From an uncultured bacterium (GTDB lineage Bacteria; Myxococcota_A; Bradymonadia; UBA7976; VGTA01), in contig CALSSE010000003.1 of the NCBI GenBank assembly GCA_943788935.1, positions 338,493 to 402,492 of the forward strand: a stretch of DNA of 64,000 bases. The letters are read 5' to 3'. This document shows, in pieces, positions 53,910 to 63,117 of the stretch (position 1 is its first letter; every line of letters starts with the position of its first letter). Under the pieces are notes generated by a model. That model was not told where the DNA came from. It made no database searches and saw nothing but the letters and a program-made list of their open reading frames with translations. Both the position numbers and the translations under genes were made by a program.

Positions 53910-55043
53910 TTATAGAGTTTGAGATGGACCATTTTGGGGCATAGACTGATGAGGGGAGAGCGGAGAGGGGAGCGCGTTAGGAGAGGTCTTAGGATCTTGT
54001 TTTGGAGATTCTGACTTGAGCTCTCCACTGTACTCTTCCCCTGTCCACTTAATCCCTACCGAGAAAGAAGTACTCCGCTCATTGAGTTTAATCCCTATTA
54101 CGTCCCTGAGGGCCGATCTCTTCGGAGACCATACGCTCATCTCCAAATAGAGCGGAGCGCTAATCGGTAGCCAAAGAGAGCCGATTACACCACCATCTTT
54201 GAGGCGTTCTATTGTGTTTTGTATCACTGAACCCCATCCAACGCCTATACTAGCGCGACCTATTTTTAGTCCTAACAGAGCTCGAAGAGTAGCCTCTCTA
54301 TAGCCGATGCAGGAGTCACCTTCATATCCAATACTCATCCACAGCCAAGAGTAATGGGTGTGCAGACACAACCAAGGACTCCAGTCTTTTTCTGCTTTAG
54401 TAAAAGATGAAGTCTCTCCTTGGTTCAGCTGATTAAATGTGTGTCTCGAATACACTACCCCTCCGCTCAGCTCAGCATAAAAGGGAGAAGAGAAGTCATC
54501 ATTCAGTAGCTTATGGAGGCTGACACCCATAGATAAACGGTGAGCTGCCCCAAGCTGATAATCTACTTGGCTTGGTCGAGCGAGTGGAGATGAAGCGACC
54601 ATACTTGAGTCATTCGCTCCTCCCTCAAATACGTCGGTCGTTGGTGTGAGAGTCTGTTCATACACATGCCCTCTATAGCCAAAATTTACACTCAGCTTAG
54701 ACCGCTGATAGCGGATCGACTCGACGGATCCCGCTATCCACCCGCCTTGACCTGTCACATAAGAACGGTCATTGAACCGCTCACGATGACTCATATAAGC
54801 TCCAGTGATCGTGAGCTCTCTCCAATGATGATGAAAGAACCTCTCTCTCGCGGTTGGAGGGACGTGGAGATCTTTAGGAGGTTGATCGGTAATAGGCTCT
54901 TCGAGCTTTGGTACCTCGAGTTCAGGACTCGCCGTGGAGGTCTGAACACCACCGACGACTGCAGTGATCGTCATTATTATCCACAGCCTCACGAAGAGAG
55001 CGATCCATCGGTGTCTATCTTCCTCCTCTCGCCTAGCTCTCAT
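53910..55043 (-). CDS. putative outer-membrane barrel protein
   Basis: A 377-residue protein with a basic N-terminus and a signal segment (residues about 14-40, ending STASPE). After a Pro-rich linker the chain alternates hydrophobic and polar residues in strands of about ten, with frequent Tyr, Trp and Gly (for example WIAGSVESIRYQRSKLSVNFGYRG), as in a beta-barrel. The chain ends with a Pro/Ser-rich tail rather than a barrel-type final aromatic. Four bases separate it from the mutY stop, so it shares its transcript. No family recognised. Confidence 0.6.
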   Translation of the reverse strand: MRARREEEDRHRWIALFVRLWIIMTITAVVGGVQTSTASPELEVPKLEEPITDQPPKDLHVPPTARERFFHHHWRELTITGAYMSHRERFNDRSYVTGQGGWIAGSVESIRYQRSKLSVNFGYRGHVYEQTLTPTTDVFEGGANDSSMVASSPLARPSQVDYQLGAAHRLSMGVSLHKLLNDDFSSPFYAELSGGVVYSRHTFNQLNQGETSSFTKAEKDWSPWLCLHTHYSWLWMSIGYEGDSCIGYREATLRALLGLKIGRASIGVGWGSVIQNTIERLKDGGVIGSLWLPISAPLYLEMSVWSPKRSALRDVIGIKLNERSTSFSVGIKWTGEEYSGELKSESPKQDPKTSPNALPSPLSPHQSMPQNGPSQTL

Positions 55044-55047
55044 AAGA

Positions 55048-56229
55048 TCATCGTCCCGACCCTCTACGTCGCTTGAGCTCCACGCCTACCGCTAACATCA
55101 TCTTCAAGCTAGGACCGCCCAAAGCGAGTCGGTCAATGTCAGTGATCTCTAACCATTTGACCTCATTAGGTAAGGTGAGATCATCAGTCTCTTCAAGCTC
55201 TATAACATGGGCCCATAACGACCATTCTTTGTGAGTAAAAGCATGCTTGATAGAGACCGACTTCACTTTGGGTGTCACCACACTTAGCTCAGAGAACCAC
55301 TCGTTAAACTCTCCCTCAAGGGGAGCTCCTATTCCCTCTCTCCTCTTCATCGGCAAAGACCATTGGCCCCCTAATAAGCCACTTTGGGGACGTGGTAAGA
55401 GTGCATACTCTCTTCTTTCTCCTGAGCGATTCACGGGTCTAGATATAACGATAGAGAGCCATGACTCATGCGCTCGCTTAACCCCCTTTCGCTCTCTCAC
55501 CGGAAAGGAGAGAGGGTCTGCTTCATGGGAAGCTCGGCAGACATCTCGCAACGGACAAAATAAACAGGTTGGGGATTTAGGGGTACATACTGTCGCCCCG
55601 AGCTCCATAATCGCTTGATTCAAATCACCAGGCCGTTCACCCTCTGCCCAGTCGCTCGCTAAACGCCAAAAAATCTTTTGAGCTGGAGCGCTCCTCATCT
55701 CTTCTGTGACGCAATAGAGTCTAGCAAAGACCCTCATCACATTTCCATCAACGATTGGCGTCGGTTGATCAAAAGCGATAGAGCAAATCGCCCCAGCGGT
55801 GTATGGCCCTACTCCTTTTAATGCTTTAATCTCCGTTAAAGTCTGCGGGACTTTGCCATGATGGCGCTCCACTACTTGTTTTGCTCCCTCCCAGAGGTTT
55901 CTCGCCCGACTGTAATATCCCAAACCTGCCCATAAGGAGGCGACCTCATCCCACTCGGCCTCAGCCAAGTCGCGGGGCGTTGGGAATCGATCCATGAAAC
56001 GATCGAAATAGTCTAGCACTGAAGAGACCCTCGTCTGCTGTAGCATAATCTCTGAGACCCAAGTGCTCCATGGGTCATTGATATCTCTCCATGGCAAGGA
56101 ACGTTTATGCTGATCATACCAACTCAGAAGATCAGCTCTCGCTGAATCGAGAGGCGCTCTTAAATATAGCTTTGGTACATCTCGACTCCTAGTGATGATA
56201 GGATCAGTAATCTCTTCTAAAGGACTCAT
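55048..56229 (-). CDS. mutY: A/G-specific adenine glycosylase
   Basis: A 393-residue MutY that removes adenine mispaired with 8-oxoguanine. Catalytic Glu60 lies in SEIMLQQTRV, the helix-hairpin-helix is ALKGVGPYTAG (136-145), and the catalytic Asp161 lies in VDGNVMRV. The [4Fe-4S] cluster ligands are Cys215, 222, 225 and 231 (C-x6-C-x2-C-x5-C). The C-terminal NUDIX-like domain (about 255-375), which reads 8-oxoG, is present but divergent. It overlaps the gene upstream by four bases and is followed by the barrel gene. Confidence 0.96.
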   Translation of the reverse strand: MSPLEEITDPIITRSRDVPKLYLRAPLDSARADLLSWYDQHKRSLPWRDINDPWSTWVSEIMLQQTRVSSVLDYFDRFMDRFPTPRDLAEAEWDEVASLWAGLGYYSRARNLWEGAKQVVERHHGKVPQTLTEIKALKGVGPYTAGAICSIAFDQPTPIVDGNVMRVFARLYCVTEEMRSAPAQKIFWRLASDWAEGERPGDLNQAIMELGATVCTPKSPTCLFCPLRDVCRASHEADPLSFPVRERKGVKRAHESWLSIVISRPVNRSGERREYALLPRPQSGLLGGQWSLPMKRREGIGAPLEGEFNEWFSELSVVTPKVKSVSIKHAFTHKEWSLWAHVIELEETDDLTLPNEVKWLEITDIDRLALGGPSLKMMLAVGVELKRRRGSGR

Positions 56230-57125
56230 TGATGCTGCCTAATCAGTTCTCCTCCGCATCGAGGACATTGGGTCGTACGAGCGCGAATGGGTTGAGAGCA
56301 AGCTACTCCCCCACAAAATCTCTTCTTACTGAGCGCCTGACTCGTTAACCACCCAAAACCTGCCCCAAAAAAAGACATAATCGGCCATGGAGCCCACCAT
56401 GAACGCCCGCTCATAATAATGGCTAAGAGCGCTCCTGCAACGATGGGCCAAAGTGGAGCGGAGGCTACTCTCATCGGCACTCTTCGTCCACGATTCCATT
56501 GTAAACCTTTAAAATAAATATCTAAGCTACCTATACGCTCCACTAGGATGGCCAAGAAGGGAACAGGTGGGACCGGAGGACGCTGTCGATAGAGAGGGGT
56601 CGGCTCTGAGGTCATACTTGAGTCTGAGCTGTTCTTAACATTCTGTTCTTGAGTCTGAGGACTCCAAAGGCTCAAACCCTCTGTTGAGCTATTCAAGGCT
56701 CCCCCTACAGATGGAGTCGCGAGAGAACCAAAGACAGCATCAGTATGTATAGACGGTCTCTTCACTCTCGGGATAGACTCCGTCTCCATGGGGGAGGCTA
56801 AGCCTCTAGGCATACAGGTGCTACCCCCTCGCTGAGGCTGACCGATCCCCTCCCACCAAGCGACACACTGCCCCACGAAGACCGACCAGGGCATACCGCT
56901 TCGCTCCTCAATAGCGGTGATCGCTTCCCGTGATATCCCTAGAATCAAGCGCTGAGAGAGCGAATCGAGCGCCCCTGCAGCGTAATCATCCTCAACCTCT
57001 ACGCTCCCATCTCTGAGCACTCTCAAGCGACCGAGCAGAACTAATGCTCGGTGATGAATATCGGAGATCGCTCTCACCTGTTCAGCGGTGACCTCAAAGG
57101 TTAGGTTTGATAAATGCTCACTCAT
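56226..57125 (-). CDS. membrane protein with C-terminal zinc ribbon
   Basis: A 299-residue protein with no signal peptide. The N-terminal 90 residues are helical (TAEQVRAISDIHHRALVLLGRLRVL). Then comes a low-complexity Ser/Pro-rich linker, two hydrophobic helices (about 225-245 and 250-268, PIVAGALLAIIMSG and PIMSFFGAGFGWL), and a C-terminal zinc ribbon with CGGVAC and CPRCGG. It lies between serC and mutY, with a two-base gap from serC and a four-base overlap with mutY, so the three form an operon. Function unknown. Confidence 0.6.
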   Translation of the reverse strand: MSEHLSNLTFEVTAEQVRAISDIHHRALVLLGRLRVLRDGSVEVEDDYAAGALDSLSQRLILGISREAITAIEERSGMPWSVFVGQCVAWWEGIGQPQRGGSTCMPRGLASPMETESIPRVKRPSIHTDAVFGSLATPSVGGALNSSTEGLSLWSPQTQEQNVKNSSDSSMTSEPTPLYRQRPPVPPVPFLAILVERIGSLDIYFKGLQWNRGRRVPMRVASAPLWPIVAGALLAIIMSGRSWWAPWPIMSFFGAGFGWLTSQALSKKRFCGGVACSQPIRARTTQCPRCGGELIRQHQ

Positions 57126-57127
57126 GT

Positions 57128-58243
57128 TCAGCCCTCTCTAGCGATATTCTCTAATAGGCGGCAGAGGAGCTCTACCGAGGTGTCGCTCACCGCGTTGTAT
57201 AAAGAAGCCCTTAGTCCACCCACGCTTCGATGCCCTTTAAGCCCCCACATATTTAACTCAGAAGCCCGCTGAAGGAGCTTTGACTCTATTCTTGGCTCAG
57301 CTACGGTGAAGGTAACATTCATCTTAGAGCGAGCCTCAGCACTAGCGTGGCCTCGATAGATCTCGTGTTTGTCTATGATCTGATACAGCTTTTGGGATCT
57401 CTCATTCGAACGCCGCTGCATCACCTCTATCCCTCCCCTAGCCTCAACCCATCGTCCGACCTCAGCGACAGCAAAGATCCCAAGAGTATTGGGGGTATGA
57501 TACAATGACCCCTTCTCTGCATGAGTCTGATAGCTTAGTATCTTGGGACATCGAGCTGATCGAGGTGGTGACCTTAGAAGCTCACGTCGACCGATCACAA
57601 TCGTCACTCCAGAAGGCCCCGCATTTTTTTGAGCTCCGGCATAGAGTAGGTCGACTTTAGACCAATCGATCTCTCGGGAGAAGATGTCGCTCGAGGCATC
57701 AACGATAAATGGGGGCAGAGACTCTTTACCATCGGCTCTCTGAGGTAGAGCCTTATACTGAGTGCCATAAATGGTATTGTTACTCGTCAAATGAATATAG
57801 TCTAGAGCCTGCCCATCGCGATCTTGGGGCCTCAGTTGAGTAGGGACGTCGGTGAATAGAGGTTCACAAGAGTATAGCTCCACAGGTTTATCAGCTTTAT
57901 CTTCAGCGACCTTACGAGCTTCTGCGAGCGCTCTACGAGACCACTCGCCGGTAGTCAAAAAGCCACCTCTAGTACCTAAATTGAGCGCTATCATAGCGAA
58001 TTGAAGACTCGCCCCCCCTTGAAGGAAGAGCACCTCATGAGTCTCGGGGAGTCGATATAATCTCCGAATTACCTCTCGAGCCCCATCGATCACTCGATCA
58101 AAGGAAGCGCTTCGGTGACTTAATTCTAGTATCCCCGGTCCGCCATCTATCCCTTCAATCGCCTCAACAACCTTAACTTTGACCTCAGAAGGCAGCGCAG
58201 AGGGACCTGCATTATAGTTATGTAATAGGTCTCGTGAATCCAT
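57128..58243 (-). CDS. serC: phosphoserine aminotransferase
   Basis: A 371-residue PLP enzyme making 3-phosphoserine from 3-phosphohydroxypyruvate and glutamate in serine biosynthesis. ATG 58243 has GAGG seven bases upstream and gives the usual HNYNAGPSALP start; the longer frame from 58273 is less likely. The PLP lysine is Lys206 in YAGAQKNAGPSG. Other SerC markers are ILELSHRSASF, FLQGGASLQFAMI and the C-terminal MWGLKGHRSVGGLRASLYN. It heads the serC, zinc-ribbon, mutY, barrel operon and is divergent from hemE. Confidence 0.95.
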   Translation of the reverse strand: MDSRDLLHNYNAGPSALPSEVKVKVVEAIEGIDGGPGILELSHRSASFDRVIDGAREVIRRLYRLPETHEVLFLQGGASLQFAMIALNLGTRGGFLTTGEWSRRALAEARKVAEDKADKPVELYSCEPLFTDVPTQLRPQDRDGQALDYIHLTSNNTIYGTQYKALPQRADGKESLPPFIVDASSDIFSREIDWSKVDLLYAGAQKNAGPSGVTIVIGRRELLRSPPRSARCPKILSYQTHAEKGSLYHTPNTLGIFAVAEVGRWVEARGGIEVMQRRSNERSQKLYQIIDKHEIYRGHASAEARSKMNVTFTVAEPRIESKLLQRASELNMWGLKGHRSVGGLRASLYNAVSDTSVELLCRLLENIAREG

Positions 58244-58474
58244 TTTTAGCCTCTCGCCGACCCCTCTATTCAATCACTGACCATTTTCTCATCGGCGGCT
58301 GATCAGCGGCGCTCATAAATGAATATTGAAAAATAGTAGCGGTGAGCGTAAGCAATAACCACTAAACCAAAGCGTGACCAACGTAACCAATCACTCACCA
58401 TAAGCACCTATAGGAGGGGAGGCAAGCTCACCTCTTCTTGATTCTCTTCAATCTCACACCTTAAGAGCCTAAAT

Positions 58475-59548
58475 ATGCAGCAACAATCAGACCTACAATC
58501 AACAATCAAAGAAGACCTCCCGCTCTTCATTCGAGCTTGCTTTGGCCTCCCTACGGAGCGTACCCCGATCTGGCTCATGAGACAGGCAGGACGATATATG
58601 GCAGAGTATCGAGCGATTCGAGCGAAAGCTGACTTTTGGGAGGTCTGCCACACCCCTGATCTCGCTACTGAAGTCACCATGCAGCCTATCAATGCTTTTG
58701 GCCTTGATGCTTCCATTATCTTTAGTGATCTTTTGATCCCTCTCCCTCATATGGGCTTTGAAGTTAAGTTCATCGGTGGTGTAGGTCCCGTAATCACCGA
58801 TCCTATTAAAGACCCTAAGGATGTAGAAAAGCTCAAGCCAAACTCCATGAGAGAGGCGCTCTCTTGTGTAGGGCAAGCAGCGAAGCAAATCGTCGCTGAA
58901 CTCCCTAAAAGTACACCTTTGATCGGTTTTGCTGGCGCTCCCTTTACTCTCGCGAGTTACCTCATCGAAGGGGGGAGTTCCAAGCAGTTTATGAAGACCA
59001 AAGCGTTCTTACATCAACATCCCAAAGAGGCAAAAGTACTCTTTGATCGCTTGACTGATGCCTCTATTGAGCTCTTAAATCTCCAAATCGATTCAGGGTG
59101 TAGAGCTGTACAGATCTTTGATTCATGGGCGGGCGCTCTAGACCCCGAAGACTATAAGATTTGGGGTCTTCCATATACTCAGCGCATTGTAGAGTCGGTC
59201 CGTCGTCCTAATGTGCCTGTGATCGTTTTCGCTAAAGGGACAGGCTGCTATTTCGATGTAGTCACCCAATCTGCGGCAGATGTATATGGTTTTGATTGGA
59301 CTCTCAGTTACACTAAAGCTCGTGAACTCGCCCCTGACGTGACACTTCAGGGTAACCTCGACCCGGGTCGTCTATTAGCGCCTTGGTCAGAGCTCAAGCC
59401 CGCAGTTGATCGAATCCTTGATCAAGCGGGAGATGGGACCGGCCACGTCTTTAATCTAGGGCATGGTATCTACCAGCACACCCCAGTGGAGCATGTCAAA
59501 CAGCTCATTGACTACGTGCAAGGTGAGTCTCATCGATGGAGACGATGA
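58475..59548 (+). CDS. hemE: uroporphyrinogen decarboxylase
   Basis: A 357-residue enzyme that decarboxylates uroporphyrinogen III to coproporphyrinogen III in heme synthesis. Signatures are RTPIWLMRQAGRYMAEYR (29-46, active-site Arg), the catalytic Asp in IIFSDLLIPL (Asp85), LIGFAGAPFTLASY and the C-terminal FNLGHGIYQHTPVEHV. The length is normal. No other heme gene is next to it. It converges on the FtsK-like gene only 14 bases away. Confidence 0.97.
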   Translation: MQQQSDLQSTIKEDLPLFIRACFGLPTERTPIWLMRQAGRYMAEYRAIRAKADFWEVCHTPDLATEVTMQPINAFGLDASIIFSDLLIPLPHMGFEVKFIGGVGPVITDPIKDPKDVEKLKPNSMREALSCVGQAAKQIVAELPKSTPLIGFAGAPFTLASYLIEGGSSKQFMKTKAFLHQHPKEAKVLFDRLTDASIELLNLQIDSGCRAVQIFDSWAGALDPEDYKIWGLPYTQRIVESVRRPNVPVIVFAKGTGCYFDVVTQSAADVYGFDWTLSYTKARELAPDVTLQGNLDPGRLLAPWSELKPAVDRILDQAGDGTGHVFNLGHGIYQHTPVEHVKQLIDYVQGESHRWRR

Positions 59549-59562
59549 GCTGAGTCTCTCTA

Positions 59563-61869
59563 CTATACGGGGGGCATACTAGACTCAGAGAGCCGATCAC
59601 CCCTTCTGATCACTGATGAGGAGTTAGCGGCTCTAGATCTAGACTTCTCCCCACTTTGTCCCGTTGGCGTATGTTGTCTAGATCGACTCTGATTAGATTT
59701 CAAAGCCTCCAAACTTAGGAACTCTCGGTTAGGATTAATGTATTCTTGCGGTGTCGAACGAGCAAGAACGCCCAGTATCTTCTTATAGCTCGTTTTAGGC
59801 AACGTCCAGCTATGAATACGACTCACTGATCCATTAGAGAGGCTCAAGAGGAGATCATTGGTGGGGAGCAACCACTCTGCCCCAGAGATCCCGAAGCCTC
59901 TCGCTTCTTCAAGAGAGTCGACCGCAAAAGCGATATGGGCGTCTACATGACGAATGAACTTAGCGCAGCGCTCACCAAAGACTCGTGAATTAGCGATGAT
60001 ATGAATGCCCACCTCAAACTCAGATTGAGCGATCTTCTCGATCATGGAGATCAGTAGTTTATGCTGATCATTATCGAGATGAGACAGCTCTGAAATAATA
60101 ATCACGATTCTCGGCTCACTGTTGGGATCTGAGCTCATAAAAGTATCGTAGTCATGTACTCCCGCCCTCCCCATAAGGCTTCGCCGCCTTCGATACTCTA
60201 TGGGGAGCCACTTGAGGACCTCTGTCATCTTCTCTGACCCATCCACAATGGGTGAGTATAGATGAGGTAATTGAGTGTAGGATGAGCGCTCAGAGGCGAT
60301 GTCAAGAATCAAGAGTCGCAGCTTACTAGGAGGAGACTGATAGATTAAATTTGTGATCACCAAATCTAAACCGCGATCTTGGTCAAGTCCCTCTCCTCCG
60401 GTGATCATCATTGATCGAACCTCAGAGAAGGAGAGGAGGGCTCGCTCATTAGTGACGTTGTCACCTAGATATAGGCTGAGCTCGCCGCGGGATTCGATCT
60501 CTCGAATAACCTTCATCGCTTCACTGGTCTCTACAAACGCTCGATCTCTTCTTGGCCACGTCGCCTCGATAATATAGCGCTCTTTATCATGGATCAGGGT
60601 CAATAGCAGAGGCGGCTCTGAGCGACCTAAAGATCGACGAATCTTAGCGTTAAGCTGCTCAGCTATCTCATATAAAGGGATCGCTGGAGGGACCGGCGAG
60701 ACGAATTCAAAGCGGTCAGCGACTCGGCCTGTATTGGTCTCCGTTAAGGCGAAGGTTAGCTGCAATGAGTCGAAGGCTCGCTGCAAAAGAGTCTCTCGAG
60801 AGACTTTAGGGCTCAATGTCTGTGAGAGCCGCTCAATCGGTGTTCTAGGAGTAGATTGTCCAAGAGGCGTATTGAGCGCGGTGAGCTTAGGGCTACTCAG
60901 CTCTAATGGATCGTTGGATGCTTGTCCCGAATGAGCACGTGAAAGATCGATCGATCGTTCTCTTGCATAGGTCGGCGTAGGAGAGGAAGCCTTGAGGGAG
61001 TTATCCATCGTAAGCCGTGGTTCGGCTGCAGGGGTCGAGCCATCGAGAGCGAGGCTAAAGAAAGGTTCAGCATGGGCCTCTTGGTCCGTCTTGGCTAACT
61101 CAGCATTTTGAGCACCATCGAGGTCATCATAAAAGGACTCTACTGCTTCAAACCGGCTCGACTCATTTTCAAATTCTGGTGGAAGCTCGAGTAGGTTATC
61201 AAAGACATGACTGTGAGCTCTCTGCTGGAGCTCATTGAGACTCTTCACAGGCTGTGCACCGCGATGGACTTCAGAGATCCACTCTTCTGGTGGCGGCCCC
61301 TCGAGAGCGCTCTGCTTTTGCGAGAGCCACATCTGTAATCCAAGCACCCCAAAGATACCAATACAGACGAGAGACTGAGCACCATAAGGTCCAAGCGGTG
61401 TCAGCACCTGACTGAGCTGCACTCCGATGAGTCCACCAATCGGCGCGCCCATCATTTTAGTCTCTAAAGCAATTTGCAACTGGGTCGAGGTGAGAAGCAA
61501 GAAGCTGAGATAGATCGTGAGGTCTCTCCAAGTAATATTTGGGAGACGAGCAGACCATAAGATCAGTCCCAAACGACTAAAGACGAGCGCGATCGAGAGA
61601 CTCATTAGACCCAAGACCTCGATCAGCGTCGAACACAAATAATGAGTTACCGAGCCAAAAACATGAGTGGCGCTCGTCGAGAGCTCTGGATCTACTGAAC
61701 AGGATAGAAGACCCATGAATAACCATACAGAGAACACAAGTAGAGTGATCCCTGCTGAAGACATATATTTTCTAGCGTCTCTCATCGCGGGTGTAACAGT
61801 CGCGGTGTGTACAGTCCTGATTGAACTATGCCTAGAAGACATCGACACTCTCTTTTGGTGTTGAGTCAT
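59563..61869 (-). CDS. FtsK/SpoIIIE-like protein with degenerate ATPase motifs
   Basis: A 768-residue FtsK homologue; the ATG at 61842 with GAGAG upstream may be the true start. Residues about 35-185 form a 4-helix FtsK-type membrane domain, including the GGLIGVQLSQVLTPLGPYGA signature. A variable linker follows (about 190-350). The alpha and beta parts of the motor are recognisable (RVADRFEFVSPVPP, then RDRAFVETSEAM, LSLYLGDNV). Where Walker A (GATGSGKS) should be, this protein has GGEGLDQDR (about 489-497), without the Lys or Ser/Thr. Walker B (VLVDEFADL) is IIISELSHL (about 589-597), without the Asp. The DNA-reading gamma domain is absent. An FtsK-derived, probably non-ATPase protein. Confidence 0.8.
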   Translation of the reverse strand: MTQHQKRVSMSSRHSSIRTVHTATVTPAMRDARKYMSSAGITLLVFSVWLFMGLLSCSVDPELSTSATHVFGSVTHYLCSTLIEVLGLMSLSIALVFSRLGLILWSARLPNITWRDLTIYLSFLLLTSTQLQIALETKMMGAPIGGLIGVQLSQVLTPLGPYGAQSLVCIGIFGVLGLQMWLSQKQSALEGPPPEEWISEVHRGAQPVKSLNELQQRAHSHVFDNLLELPPEFENESSRFEAVESFYDDLDGAQNAELAKTDQEAHAEPFFSLALDGSTPAAEPRLTMDNSLKASSPTPTYARERSIDLSRAHSGQASNDPLELSSPKLTALNTPLGQSTPRTPIERLSQTLSPKVSRETLLQRAFDSLQLTFALTETNTGRVADRFEFVSPVPPAIPLYEIAEQLNAKIRRSLGRSEPPLLLTLIHDKERYIIEATWPRRDRAFVETSEAMKVIREIESRGELSLYLGDNVTNERALLSFSEVRSMMITGGEGLDQDRGLDLVITNLIYQSPPSKLRLLILDIASERSSYTQLPHLYSPIVDGSEKMTEVLKWLPIEYRRRRSLMGRAGVHDYDTFMSSDPNSEPRIVIIISELSHLDNDQHKLLISMIEKIAQSEFEVGIHIIANSRVFGERCAKFIRHVDAHIAFAVDSLEEARGFGISGAEWLLPTNDLLLSLSNGSVSRIHSWTLPKTSYKKILGVLARSTPQEYINPNREFLSLEALKSNQSRSRQHTPTGQSGEKSRSRAANSSSVIRRGDRLSESSMPPV

Positions 61870-61931
61870 TTGTTGTAAACGCTATGCTTATGGAGAGAGG
61901 GATCATCTTAATAAAGAATTAGCCTTTCAAT

Positions 61932-61949
61932 GAGCGAGCTGACTCGCTC
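61932..61949. repeat. inverted repeat upstream of gluQ and ftsK-like gene
   Basis: GAGCGAG (61932-61938), four bases, CTCGCTC (61943-61949): a perfect 7-base palindrome in the gap between the two divergent genes. No T-tract follows, so it is not a terminator; operator or chance. Confidence 0.4.
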
Positions 61950-62071
61950 TAAGCAAACTGCGTTCGTGACTTTGTTAAATGTAAAACATAAAATCTCAGA
62001 ATGAATGGTTAACCTTGTCACGTTAAACTCCCCCTCATCTCTATTCAACCTATTTTATCGGGAATACTCAT

Positions 62072-63094
62072 ATGTGGTCTCTCGCTCATAGTTCTTCTCA
62101 CTCATCGAGTGGTCGTTTCGCTCCCACACCTACAGGAGCACTTCATGTGGGTAATGCCTACAGCGCGCTATTATCAATCATCAGCGCTAAAGCTCATGGC
62201 TATTCTACAATACTGCGCATCGATGATCTCGATGTTAAATCGATCCCCCTTGGATGCTTAGAGTCCCAACTCGCTGATCTACAGTGGCTTGGTCTGCAGT
62301 TTGATGAAGGTCTAAAAGAAGGGGGGCATCGAGGTCCTTATCGACAATCAGCGCGCTCTGATCTCTATGAATCATCAATCAAGTACCTCAACAAGAAAGG
62401 ATTACTTTACCCCTGCTACTGCTCTCGCAAAGAGATCGCGGCTGTCGCTCCTCACGCTTCAGATGAGGGCCTCATTTACCCTGGTACTTGTAGGCCCAAA
62501 GAAGCGACCCCTCTTAACCTAAACGAAGTGAGAAAACATCAGATCAAAGGCCGTTTACCTACTCTACGATTTAACACCTCTGCTCTTGATCTCACTCTTA
62601 ATGATGATGCTCAAGCGAGCTCCTCTCGTCTTTTACGATTTGATGACCTCATCTGCGGGCTTCAGTCTGCTCTCCTAGATACAGAGGTTGGTGATTTCGT
62701 TGTCCAACGCAGAGATGGAGTGTACGCTTACCAGCTAGCTTGTGCAGTCGACGATTATTCACAAGGCTGTGCAATCATCGCCAGAGGCGCTGACTTAATC
62801 ACTTCCACTCATCGTCAGAGACTCATCCTCTCTGCGCTCGATATTCCATGTGAAGCGATGCCTCAATATGCCCATGCAGGCCTCGTTGTCGATTCGAGAG
62901 GAGAAAGACTCGCTAAAAGAAATCAAAGCATTCAGCTGAGCGGTCTCCGAGAGGCAGGGGTATCTCCCGAGAGCGTGTGTGCAGCCCTGTCTAGGTCATT
63001 AGGAGGACCTGATACTCACCAAATAGATCTTATGGTGAGCGCTTTCAAGTGGTCACAGGTGAGCTCTGGCCCTATATGTTGGACACTTGATTAG
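62072..63094 (+). CDS. gluQ: glutamyl-Q tRNA(Asp) synthetase
   Basis: A 340-residue GluRS-like protein lacking the anticodon-binding domain, as expected for GluQ-RS, which puts glutamate on queuosine in tRNA(Asp). The HIGH-like HVGN motif is in GRFAPTPTGALHVGNAYSAL, the zinc site has Cys residues in PCYCSRKE and YPGTC, and the KMSKS-like motif is ERLAKRNQS. It also has the VQRRDGVYAYQLACAVDD segment typical of the family. It is slightly longer than the E. coli protein. The upstream gap of 202 bases separates it from the FtsK-like gene. Confidence 0.92.
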   Translation: MWSLAHSSSHSSSGRFAPTPTGALHVGNAYSALLSIISAKAHGYSTILRIDDLDVKSIPLGCLESQLADLQWLGLQFDEGLKEGGHRGPYRQSARSDLYESSIKYLNKKGLLYPCYCSRKEIAAVAPHASDEGLIYPGTCRPKEATPLNLNEVRKHQIKGRLPTLRFNTSALDLTLNDDAQASSSRLLRFDDLICGLQSALLDTEVGDFVVQRRDGVYAYQLACAVDDYSQGCAIIARGADLITSTHRQRLILSALDIPCEAMPQYAHAGLVVDSRGERLAKRNQSIQLSGLREAGVSPESVCAALSRSLGGPDTHQIDLMVSAFKWSQVSSGPICWTLD

Positions 63095-63117
63095 ATGCTC
63101 TCTCTCACTCGCTTCCC

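Noticed and set aside
59563..61869. Ordinary DNA translocase FtsK
   Set aside because: The nucleotide-binding residues and gamma domain are missing in an otherwise intact frame.
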